A stretch of DNA of 64,000 nt from Rhodospirillaceae bacterium (GTDB lineage: Bacteria > Pseudomonadota > Alphaproteobacteria > Dongiales > Dongiaceae). The stretch's first letter is position 1; every line of letters starts with the position of its first letter. Of this stretch, positions 53,574 to 61,029 are shown piece after piece. The position numbers were made by a program, and so were the translations under genes. Location: assembly GCA_016712715.1 (NCBI GenBank), contig JADJQM010000003.1:1-64000 (forward strand). Reading direction: 5' to 3'. The notes under the pieces are model-generated. The model was not told the origin of the DNA and ran no database searches. It saw only the letters and a list, made by a program, of their open reading frames with translations.

Positions 53574-53989
53574 TCATCCGGTCGGGATTGGCGCAGGCGC
53601 TTGACGCCGCCGCGCTTGGCCTTGCTCTCCATCCGCTTCTGCTGTGACGCCTTGGTCGGCTTCGTCTTGCGCCTTGCCTTGGGCACGATGGTGGCGGCGC
53701 GGATCAGCTCCAGCAGCTTCTCCAGCGCATCGGCCCGGTTCATCTCCTGGCTGCGATGGCTCTGTGCCGTGATGACGATCTCGCCGCCCAGCGTCAGGCG
53801 GCGGCCGGCGAGCTTCATCAGCCGCTCCCTGACCCCCTCCGGCAGATTGGGGGAGTTGCGGGCGTCGAAGCGGAGCTCGACCGCCGAGGAGACCTTGTTG
53901 ACGTTCTGCCCACCCGGGCCCGAGGCACGGATGAAACTCTCCTTGATCTCGCGCTCGTCGAGATGGATTCGGCTGGTGACCTCGATCAT
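53570..53989 (-). CDS. arfB: Alternative ribosome-rescue factor ArfB (YaeJ)
   Basis: Rescues stalled ribosomes by hydrolysing peptidyl-tRNA. The 139-residue protein has the GGQ motif (IRASGPGGQNVNKVSSAVEL, residues ~20-39) without the codon-recognition domain of release factors, and a basic C-terminal tail (PKARRKTKPTKASQQKR) that enters the mRNA channel. ATG 53989 is chosen; ATG 53998 adds three residues. Confidence 0.92.
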   Translation of the reverse strand: MIEVTSRIHLDEREIKESFIRASGPGGQNVNKVSSAVELRFDARNSPNLPEGVRERLMKLAGRRLTLGGEIVITAQSHRSQEMNRADALEKLLELIRAATIVPKARRKTKPTKASQQKRMESKAKRGGVKRLRQSRPDD

Positions 53990-54002
53990 GGATCGCAAAC
54001 TA

Positions 54003-54042
54003 GCAAATATCCCCGGGAAACGTGCAAATATCCCCCGGAAAC
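54003..54042. repeat. 19-bp tandem repeat, two copies
   Basis: GCAAATATCCCCGGGAAAC (54003-54021) and GCAAATATCCCCCGGAAAC (54024-54042) are 18/19 identical with GT between them. They lie between the arfB start and the native folD stop (54059). Confidence 0.7.
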
Positions 54043-54058
54043 CGACCCGATTTTTGGG

Positions 54059-54939
54059 CTATTTGGGCAATTCGACCCCGTGCTGGCGACAGGCGGCGAG
54101 CAGCGTCGAGTGCAGCAGCATCGCAATCGTCATCGGCCCGACACCCCCAGGACCGGCGTGATCGCCCCGGCGCGGGCCACGCAGGACTGGAAATCGACAT
54201 CGCCCACCAGGCGGAATTTCCCATCCTTTTCAACGCGGTTGATGCCGACATCGATCACCACGGCACCCTCCTTGAGCCAGTCACCCTTGACCATTTCCGG
54301 GCGTCCGACCGCCGCCACCACGATATCGGCGCGGCGCACTTCGCCCGGCAGATCCTTGGTCTTCGAATGCGCGATGGTGACCGTGCAACTCTCGTTCAAC
54401 AGCAGCTGAGCCATTGGTTTTCCAACGATATTTGACCGCCCGATGACCACCGCATGCAGGCCAGAGAGGTCCCCCAGCCGATCCTTCAGCAGCAGCAGGC
54501 AGCCATAGGGCGTGCAGGGAACAAGCCCTTGCCCACCCGTCGCCAACCGCCCGGCATTCACCACATGAAAGCCATCCACATCCTTGTCCGGGTCGATCGC
54601 ATTGATCACCGCCTGCGCATCGATCTGCTTGGGCAAAGGCAGCTGCACCAGGATTCCGTTGACTGATTTGTCCTTGTTCAACTGGTCGATCAGCTTCAGC
54701 AGCGTTTCCTGCGACGTGCTGGCATCAAGCTTGTGCTCGAAGCTCGCCATGCCGGAGGCCTTGGTCTGCTCGCCCTTGTTGCGCACATAGACCTTGCTCG
54801 CCGGATCTTCGCCGACCAGCACTACGGCGAGGCCGGGCGTAAAGCCGTGCGCCTTCTGCACGCTCGCCACCTGGGTCGCGATCTTGGCGCGGATATTCTC
54901 GGCGAAGGCCTTGCCGTCGATGATCTTCGGGTTGCTCAT
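54059..54939 (-). CDS. folD: FolD bifunctional methylene-THF dehydrogenase/cyclohydrolase (3' frameshift)
   Basis: Interconverts one-carbon forms of tetrahydrofolate. YVRNKGEQTKASGMAS holds the catalytic lysine region, VNGILVQLPLPKQIDAQAVI and VVIGRSNIVGKPMAQLLLNE are FolD signatures. As read the protein stops at 54130 after ITPVLGVSGR, where FolD normally has TPVPGGVGPMT. Restoring one C near 54145-54150 gives that motif and then IAMLLHSTLLAACRQHGVEL and a stop at 54059-54061, for a normal ~293 residues. I give the native extent. The upstream DUF167 gene overlaps its start by four bases. Confidence 0.9.
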
Positions 54940-55280
54940 GATGGAATAGCCTCGTCTTTCATTGTATCGGCCAGCCAGTCCTCAAGCGCGCGCGCCAAGG
55001 CTTCCGGATCGCCCCGAATGTCCACCAGCTTGCGTCGGTCTTTTGCCCCCACGGCGACCGAAATGGCCGCTTTTGCGACAGGAAGATGTTTCGCCAGCAA
55101 GGCAATGACGGCGGCATTGGCCTTGCCGTCCTCGGGTGCCGCGTTGATGCCGAATTTGAGGGCGACACCACCTTCGGGCAGGTCGACAAAACCCTGCGGC
55201 CCGGCGCGGCGCGATTTCGGCGTCACACGCAGGCGAAGTCGCAACCCGTTGGCGAGGCGTTCGTAGCAGGCCGGGCGCAT
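54936..55280 (-). CDS. DUF167 (YggU family) protein
   Basis: A 114-residue small conserved protein. RLRLRVTPKSRRAGPQGFVD and the signature INAAPEDGKANAAVIALLAK, with GAKDRRKLVDIRGDP, are the YggU family core. Its cellular role is not known. It sits between yggT and folD in one direction, the usual YggT-YggU neighbourhood; its stop overlaps the folD start. Confidence 0.9.
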   Translation of the reverse strand: MRPACYERLANGLRLRLRVTPKSRRAGPQGFVDLPEGGVALKFGINAAPEDGKANAAVIALLAKHLPVAKAAISVAVGAKDRRKLVDIRGDPEALARALEDWLADTMKDEAIPS

Positions 55281-55295
55281 TGGTCCAGATCGCGC

Positions 55296-55580
55296 TCAGG
55301 CGAAGATGACGTATTCGAACAGCAAGTCGCGGATGAGATAGAGCAGCAGGATCAGGATGACTGGCGATAGATCCAGACCGCCGATCATCGGCACATAGCG
55401 GCGTATGGGGCGCAGCAGCGGGTCGGTCAGGCGAGAGGTGACGTCGCCAACGATTTGCACGAATTTCTGGCGCGCATTGACGATGCCGAAATGGATCAAC
55501 CATGTCAGCGCGATATTCACAATCAGGACGAAGATGTAGATCTGGACGACTGCGTTGATAAGGTTGCCAAGGGCCAGCAT
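55296..55580 (-). CDS. YggT family membrane protein
   Basis: A 94-residue inner-membrane protein with two predicted helices (INAVVQIYIFVLIVNIALTW and LDLSPVILILLLYLIRDLLF) and the family motif LTDPLLRPIRRYVP between them. Related proteins have been tied to membrane-protein insertion or osmotic responses; the role here is unproven. ATG 55580 is chosen because the frame to 55616 adds only a charged leader before the first helix. Confidence 0.88.
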   Translation of the reverse strand: MLALGNLINAVVQIYIFVLIVNIALTWLIHFGIVNARQKFVQIVGDVTSRLTDPLLRPIRRYVPMIGGLDLSPVILILLLYLIRDLLFEYVIFA

Positions 55581-55764
55581 TGATTTTCCCGTCGCGGCGT
55601 TTTCTCTGGGACGCAAGCTAAGCCAGCCTTTGCCGACTAATCAAGTGTTTGGACCGCCCGCCGTGGGTGGGCGGCCCCCAGCCTTCTGGAGAATCGCCGC
55701 AACTCCCCCGGAAGCGCTCGGAAGATGGGGTTTTTATGCTAGAATTCAAGCCATTAACGTAGGC

Positions 55765-55793
55765 TTGACAGCGCCCCTCCCCAACCATATTCC
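55765..55793 (+). promoter_or_regulatory. Sigma-70 promoter of tRNA-Ala
   Basis: TTGACA (55765-55770), a 17-base spacer and TATTCC (55788-55793). The start would fall near 55800, about 30 bases before the tRNA. The -35 is perfect, the -10 weaker. Confidence 0.6.
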
Positions 55794-55829
55794 CGCCCGT
55801 TCCGGCCGTGCGCCGGAATCCCAGCGGGT

Positions 55830-55905
55830 GGGCCCGTAGCTCAGTTGGGAGAGCGCCTCGTTCGCAATGAGGAGGTCGTCAGTTCGATTCTGATCGGGTC
55901 CACCA
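55830..55905 (+). tRNA. tRNA-Ala (anticodon CGC)
   Basis: A 76-base cloverleaf with encoded CCA. Acceptor GGGCCCG pairs with CGGGTCC, D stem GCTC/GAGC, anticodon stem CCTCG/TGAGG with loop TTCGCAA (anticodon CGC), T arm with TTCGATT. It reads GCG alanine codons. A truncated integrase gene starts about 105 bases downstream. Confidence 0.95.
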
Positions 55906-56009
55906 AATTTCTCTGAGTCAGGTCAAAGACTTAGAGACGGCGGCAAGAGCCAAACAGAACCCAGAAGGATCAACCTGTCACACTGGCGTCACAGTGAGGT
56001 GGGGTTTTC

Positions 56010-56579
56010 GTGGCAAATATCCGCAAGCGAGGCAGTCGTTGGCAGGCCCAAGTTCGCCTGAGAGGCAGCCTTCCAGTTGCCAAGAGTTTCGATCGCCGAG
56101 CAGATGCTGAAGCCTGGGCAAGGCAGCTTGAGACCTCGATCGACGGCGACCCTCGCCTTATCGAAGCCCGAACCGGTCGCATATCGGGCCCGACCTTAAC
56201 CGAACTCCTCATTCGGTACCGAGATCAGATCGTACCCCGTAAGCGGTCCCGAGATCAGGAAACCTCCGCCATCAATGCCTTCTTGCGTGAGAGGCTTTGC
56301 CAGCTGCCCGCTGCCGCCATCACCGTCGAGGCCATAGCGGACTACCGAGATCGACGATTGCTGACACTCAAACCGGCCTCCGTCTGCCGCACCCTTTCGA
56401 TTGTCCAGCATGCCTATGAGACCGCTATTCGGGAGTGGGGACTACAGATAGCAGGAAACCCGGTCAAAGCCGTGAAACGCCCACAGTTGGCGAATGCCCG
56501 CGTGCGGCGGCTCTCATCGGATGGGGGAGCGAAAGTCAGAGTCTATTCGGAGGAACCAGCGGAGCTGGGCACGGTTTGA
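56010..56579 (+). pseudogene. Truncated tyrosine recombinase (phage-type integrase) N-terminal half
   Basis: The first ~165 residues match the arm-binding and core-binding domains of a tRNA-targeting integrase: MANIRKRGSRWQAQVRLRGS, FDRRADAEAWARQLETSIDG and TLSIVQHAYETAIREWGLQI, then NPVKAVKRPQLANARVRRLS. After SSDGG the frame leaves the family (AKVRVYSEEPAELGTV) and the catalytic domain with its Arg-His-Arg-Tyr residues is absent. The start is GTG 56010. Location just after tRNA-Ala fits the left end of a lost or decayed integrative element. Confidence 0.8.
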
Positions 56580-56607
56580 TCTGCATGAGCTATTCGCAAG
56601 GAGAATC

Positions 56608-56943
56608 ATGATGAAGATAAGACTTCTGCTCGGCGGCGCCGCTTTGATGGCGCTGGTCAGCACCGGCGCCCTGGCGCAGCAACAGAACAATCCGACCGAT
56701 CCATCCGCGCCTTCTGGTGGCTGCACCGGCTTTCCTGGTGATTCTGCGTCTTGCAACAAGATCGAACCCGCGCTGCCGAATGAGACCGTACCTGAAGAGC
56801 CCGAAGCGCCGGATCTCGACACGCAGTCAGGTGACCAGGAACCTTTGCCAATGCCAAATACCAACGGCAACCAGTTGGACCTTCCCAGCGGCGCAAGTCC
56901 AGACAACCCGGCCACCAATCCAGACGCGGGCAGCGGCAACTGA
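56608..56943 (+). CDS. Small secreted Pro/Asn/Asp-rich protein
   Basis: A 111-residue exported protein of unknown function. MMKIRLLLGGAALMALVSTG followed by ALAQQQ is a cleavable signal peptide (cut after ALA). The mature part is acidic and unstructured (PNETVPEEPEAPDLDTQSGD) and has two cysteines near its start. AAGGAG is 4 bases before ATG 56608 and 7 before ATG 56611, so the second may be the true start. Confidence 0.65.
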   Translation: MMKIRLLLGGAALMALVSTGALAQQQNNPTDPSAPSGGCTGFPGDSASCNKIEPALPNETVPEEPEAPDLDTQSGDQEPLPMPNTNGNQLDLPSGASPDNPATNPDAGSGN

Positions 56944-57123
56944 GCGGATTGCGCTTTGCGCGAGGATATCCTCAATCGCCGCGATGGTGCGATATCGTTG
57001 ACAGGCTTCATTGTTGTCGCGGCGCAGGGTCGAATCTGACAGATCGGTCAAGGCGCCTGGTTCTGGACCGCGCAGGCGTTGACCGCCGTGCCGACAGCTA
57101 TCGGCAAGGAAATCGGCTCCGCC

Positions 57124-57627
57124 TCATATATCGACCTCCGCCGGGTCATCCATGAAAATGACGCGATACTTGGTCGCAAGAGTCGGGCAGCGATCCAGGA
57201 GCGCACCGCGAATAGCTGCCGACACTTCTCGGGCGCGCGGCGGCACGGGCCGGCCATTGGCAAAGATGGGCAAGCCATTCTTGTGCGTGCGCGGATCGCT
57301 GAGATCCATCGGCACAACCGGCCCGTCGATCGGCGAGTACCAGAAGTATTTTATGAAGAGCTCGTTGGCCCAACCGTTGAAATAGTGGCCACTGAGCGCC
57401 ATGGAAATCTCGCGCTGGTCGCCGGTCGGGATCACGCTGATGATTGACTTCAGAGCGCAATCCTCCAGCGCCGGCCAATCTTCACCCACCACGCCTGGCG
57501 GGCGGTCGATGGTCGTATACTTGCGGATCGCGGCTTCAAGAGTCTCGGCATAGCCCGTGGTATCAACTTTGGCCCCAGCGCAGCCGGCGGCGAGCATAAA
57601 CAGGATCATCATGAGGCAGAAGCGCAT
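57124..57627 (-). CDS. Putative lipoprotein
   Basis: A 167-residue protein of unknown family. MRFCLMMILFMLAAGCAGAK is a lipoprotein signal with lipobox LAAGC (Cys16). The mature part (YAETLEAAIRKYTTIDRPPG, GHYFNGWANELFIKYFWYSP) is mixed helical and has two cysteines, in LEDCALK and LLDRCPT. Convergent with the small secreted protein gene; the 180 bases between them hold nothing I recognise. Confidence 0.65.
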   Translation of the reverse strand: MRFCLMMILFMLAAGCAGAKVDTTGYAETLEAAIRKYTTIDRPPGVVGEDWPALEDCALKSIISVIPTGDQREISMALSGHYFNGWANELFIKYFWYSPIDGPVVPMDLSDPRTHKNGLPIFANGRPVPPRAREVSAAIRGALLDRCPTLATKYRVIFMDDPAEVDI

Positions 57628-57754
57628 CGAAGCATGCCGATTCTTGTCCGTGGGAGCGGCTACCTTTGCGCGTCAGAACAAATTTGTCGAGTTGTGCGCT
57701 GGTTGGAGCGTACGTGGGTGAAGATTGCGGGATATGGAGACAGAAGGCGCCCCC

Positions 57755-57790
57755 CTCCCAGCTTCCCCCCAGAAGGGGGGGGGACGAGGA
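57755..57790. repeat. GC-rich palindromic repeat, diverged copy
   Basis: CTTCCCCCCAGAAGGGGGGG forms a C6/G6 hairpin with an AGAA loop and resembles the repeats at 39643 and 46166 (13 of 17 core bases). The long G run (57775-57783) is also a place where base-count errors are likely. Confidence 0.5.
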
Positions 57791-57805
57791 GAGAATATTC
57801 AGTTG

Positions 57806-58480
57806 CTAACCGCGCGCCATGATCCGCTCGGCGACCAGATCCTGCAAATGCCAGAGATGGCGATCATGGATGCCCCTGGCCTCGAGATGCGCCACCGTGT
57901 TGTGGAGATATTCCGCGCCGGCGCCCCAATGGCCGCAGGCGATGCTTAGGATGTCGGCGGTCTCTTCGGGTGAGAGCTTGCCGGTATAGGCCGCGGCCTG
58001 TCGGTTCATTACAAAAGCAATGGCCCGCACATTTCCCTGCGCCGTGGCGACCGTGATCCAGCGCGGCTGGCAGTTCGCCGGCTTCACCGTGAATTCGCGA
58101 CGGAACAGCTTGTTGATCTGCTGGTCGAGATCGTCATCGGCCAGGCGATAGAGCATGCCGCCGCATTGACCACCGCGATCCAGCGCCATCATGAGGCCGG
58201 GCTGGGCGCGCGTGCCGCGAAATCGTGTCACCCGAAAGCAGAAGGCGCGGTGCCAGCCGCGCGCCTCACCGCGCATCTCCGCCACGTGCGGGACCTCCGG
58301 CTTCCAGATCAGCGCCCCATAGGCAAACAGCCAGCAGGCGGCGCCGGGCGGGTGGATGGCCAGCATGGATGTCGTGATCGCGGCGTAGTCGGCGTCGTCG
58401 TGGTAATGCAGCCCGGGGTCCGGCCCCTCATCGGGCAAAGTCTGGTGCACGCGGGCCACCAGTTCCGGTGTCAGCGCCAT
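57806..58480 (-). CDS. ChaC-like gamma-glutamylcyclotransferase
   Basis: Would degrade glutathione to 5-oxoproline and Cys-Gly. The family motif YGSLIW is AACWLFAYGALIWKPE at about residue 50, with RGEARGWHRAFCF and the catalytic glutamate region EFTVKPANCQPRW. Length from ATG 58480 is 224 residues; a longer frame from 58555 adds 25 residues with several cysteines and cannot be excluded. Confidence 0.85.
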   Translation of the reverse strand: MALTPELVARVHQTLPDEGPDPGLHYHDDADYAAITTSMLAIHPPGAACWLFAYGALIWKPEVPHVAEMRGEARGWHRAFCFRVTRFRGTRAQPGLMMALDRGGQCGGMLYRLADDDLDQQINKLFRREFTVKPANCQPRWITVATAQGNVRAIAFVMNRQAAAYTGKLSPEETADILSIACGHWGAGAEYLHNTVAHLEARGIHDRHLWHLQDLVAERIMARG

Positions 58481-58638
58481 CCGGCGGGGCTTTTCTACGT
58501 TGGCGTTCAGCGGTTTCTCGCGACAATGCTGCAAAGCACAAATTGCACACGACATGGTCGCCGAGCTTGGCGTAGAAGAGCAAGTGATGATTTTTCACGC
58601 GCGCCGTGAGCCGAACACCCATCTGCCAGGAAAGATGC

Positions 58639-59307
58639 ATGAAAACCGCCCTGTTGTTCGACCTCGACGGCACCCTGGTCGACACCGACCACCTTCACCT
58701 CGACGCTTTCAACCAACTGTTCGCCGAACACGGTTTCCAGGTCGACCGCCCCACCTACACCGCGAGGATCATGGGCAAGCCCAATAGCGGCATCGCCGAG
58801 GCGTTCCTGCCGCATATGCCGCGGGCTGAGGCGCTGGCGCTTCTGACGCGCAAGGAAGCGGCCTATCGCGATATGGTTGGCGAACAGCTCACACCGATCG
58901 CCGGCCTGATACATCTGCTCGACTGGGCGGATGGGCATCGGATTCCCTGCGGCGTGGTGACCAATGCGCCTCGCGCCAACGCCGAACTAGTGCTGGCGGC
59001 ACTGGGCATTAGCCAACGGTTTCAGACCCTGGTCATCGGTGACGAGCTCGCTCATGCCAAGCCGCACCCCCTGCCCTATCTCACCGGTCTGGAACGGCTG
59101 GGGGCTAGCGCCGCTCACTCTGTCGCGTTCGAGGACTCACCCTCGGGCCTGCGCGCGGCAGTGGATGCAAGGATCCCCGCCGTCGGGCTGATGACAGCGC
59201 TCGCCGCGGCGCAGATCCTGGAGATCGGCGCCACGCTGGCGGTGGCGGATTTCCGCGATGACCGCGTGCGCGACCTAATTCTGCAGCGGATGGCGGACGC
59301 TGCCTGA
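58639..59307 (+). CDS. HAD-superfamily phosphatase (phosphoglycolate phosphatase / beta-PGM-like)
   Basis: A 222-residue HAD hydrolase. ALLFDLDGTLVDTDHLHLDA holds Asp8 and Asp10 (nucleophile and acid), CGVVTNAPRANAELVL is motif II (Thr), HAKPHPLPYLTGLERLG has the motif III lysine, and VAFEDSPSGLRAA motif IV. The helical cap sits between motifs I and II. AGGAAAG precedes ATG 58639. Substrate not determined. Confidence 0.88.
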   Translation: MKTALLFDLDGTLVDTDHLHLDAFNQLFAEHGFQVDRPTYTARIMGKPNSGIAEAFLPHMPRAEALALLTRKEAAYRDMVGEQLTPIAGLIHLLDWADGHRIPCGVVTNAPRANAELVLAALGISQRFQTLVIGDELAHAKPHPLPYLTGLERLGASAAHSVAFEDSPSGLRAAVDARIPAVGLMTALAAAQILEIGATLAVADFRDDRVRDLILQRMADAA

Positions 59308-59384
59308 GGAGGCGCTTCTGACGCCTTGCGCCGCAAGCTCAAGCCGCTTCTCCGGCTCTTTGCCGGTTCCAGGGCAGCGCCTCT

Positions 59385-60242
59385 TCAGCCGCCGGCGATG
59401 TCAATGAGGGCCTGGACGGTGCGGCGGCGGCGACGCGGCTTCAGATAGACCAATGTGTTCCTGTTCGAACCGCGCAGGTCGCGCAATGGCACGGCGGCAC
59501 TGCGCGGATCCTCATTCTGTTCCTGATCGAAGATGAAACCGATGCCGATCTTCCGTGAGACGGCCTCGATCATCGCCTCACGGCTACCGACCACCAGGAC
59601 AGGCTGCAAGGGCAGGCGCATCTTCTTCAGGCGCGCCTCGAGGGTACGCTGGGTGTTGGAACCATGTTCGCGGAAGATCACCCGCTCGGCGGCAAGGTCC
59701 CTAAGCGCTACGTCTGGGCGCTTGGCAAAGGCATGGCCCCGCGGCACCAGCACCATCATGTCCTGTTTCACCACCGGGATATAGCCGACGCGCGGGTCCT
59801 CGGGTGGATTGGCAAGGATAGCGACATCGACCACCGACTGCAGCAAGGCGCTCCAGGTCTGCGTCGCATTGCCCAAGACAAGTTCCAGGGTCACGCGCGG
59901 ATAGAGCTTTCGATACTGCGCCACCAGATCGAGGGCCAGATGCGGGCCGTCGGCGCCAAAGCGAAGATGGCCGCGCTGCAAAGTCTCGGCGGATTCCAGA
60001 AAATCCTCGATCTCGGCCTCAAGGATGAACATCTGCCGGGTGAGCGCGAACAGCGCCGTGCCGTCGGTGGTGAGACTGAGGCCCTGCCCGGAACGTTGAA
60101 CGAGGTCGGTGCGATAGGCGCGCTCAAGGGCTGCCACCTGCAACGAGACAGCGGGCTGGGTCACGCCCAGCATCTGCGCGGCACGGGAAAAGCTGCCGGC
60201 CCGGGCCACTGCGTCGAATGCCTTCAACTGGCTGTAGCTCAT
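59385..60242 (-). CDS. LysR-type transcriptional regulator
   Basis: A 285-residue regulator. MSYSQLKAFDAVARAGSFSR and AAQMLGVTQPAVSLQVAALE are the helix-turn-helix; the substrate-binding domain runs from about 90. The tail RRRRRTVQALIDIAGG is basic. It is divergent from the AllA-like gene (about 110 bases), which it probably regulates. Confidence 0.9.
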   Translation of the reverse strand: MSYSQLKAFDAVARAGSFSRAAQMLGVTQPAVSLQVAALERAYRTDLVQRSGQGLSLTTDGTALFALTRQMFILEAEIEDFLESAETLQRGHLRFGADGPHLALDLVAQYRKLYPRVTLELVLGNATQTWSALLQSVVDVAILANPPEDPRVGYIPVVKQDMMVLVPRGHAFAKRPDVALRDLAAERVIFREHGSNTQRTLEARLKKMRLPLQPVLVVGSREAMIEAVSRKIGIGFIFDQEQNEDPRSAAVPLRDLRGSNRNTLVYLKPRRRRRTVQALIDIAGG

Positions 60243-60351
60243 GATGACAGTATAAGTCTTGTTGTGTTTTTAAGTGATGATTACCAATTTGCTTAATGTC
60301 AAGACCGGGCGGAGTGTAGGGGTCAGTCCCCCAAGTTGGAGAGCCCAGTCC

Positions 60352-61029
60352 ATGGATACCGCCGCCCCGAATCTCAAGCCGCTTGCCAGCACCATGCCGG
60401 ACATGCCGGTGCATCGGATTCCTCTCGTCCTGGCGACGCCGGAAAACCTCAAGGGCTATGGCGAGATCATCGACAATCCGAATGCCCGCGCGGTCGAGAT
60501 CGTGCGCTGGCCTTCCTTGGGCTGGCGCAAGGTGGAGCCCGGTACCGGCGACCAGGGCGGCACCACCGAGGGAGAGTTCGCCTTCAAATGGCATGGCGAT
60601 GTGCTGCGCGCGCGCAACGAAGCGGTCAATGACGATTATGTACTGGGCTGGTCATGCCAGCCTTCCCAGGCGCGGGAAGATCGCATGACAGGACCGCGCG
60701 AGGATCTGCTGATGTGGCGCAGCAACTACCATCCCGATGTCGGCCAGCTCTTCTTCCCGCTGGAGCCCGGCCCTTTCGTCACCACGCTCGCTTTGCCGGG
60801 CGATGACATCACACCTGAGAGCTTCGTCGCCTTCTGGTCAGATGGCGGCACCGGGCTCTACATCCATCCAAATGTGTGGCACGAGGCATTGTGCCCGGTG
60901 AATGACAGCTTCCGCTTCTTCGGCCGTCAGGGAAAGGTGCATGCGCGGGTTGGTTCGAACTTCCCCAAGGAGTTCGGCTGCTATCTCTCGGCGCCTTTGC
61001 GCAAGGAGGCTGCGCGCGCGAAGCTCTAG
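60352..61029 (+). CDS. Ureidoglycolate lyase (AllA)-like cupin
   Basis: A 225-residue protein with the AllA-like cupin pattern: IPLVLATPENLKGYGEIIDN at the start and YHPDVGQLFFPLEPGPFVTT, FWSDGGTGLYIHPNVWHEAL later, where the histidines fit a cupin metal site. Family members include ureidoglycolate lyases but many have other roles, and no allantoin genes are nearby. ATG 60352 has GGAGAG upstream; the frame opens earlier (60274) without homology. Its stop overlaps the convergent sulfatase by four bases. Confidence 0.7.
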   Translation: MDTAAPNLKPLASTMPDMPVHRIPLVLATPENLKGYGEIIDNPNARAVEIVRWPSLGWRKVEPGTGDQGGTTEGEFAFKWHGDVLRARNEAVNDDYVLGWSCQPSQAREDRMTGPREDLLMWRSNYHPDVGQLFFPLEPGPFVTTLALPGDDITPESFVAFWSDGGTGLYIHPNVWHEALCPVNDSFRFFGRQGKVHARVGSNFPKEFGCYLSAPLRKEAARAKL

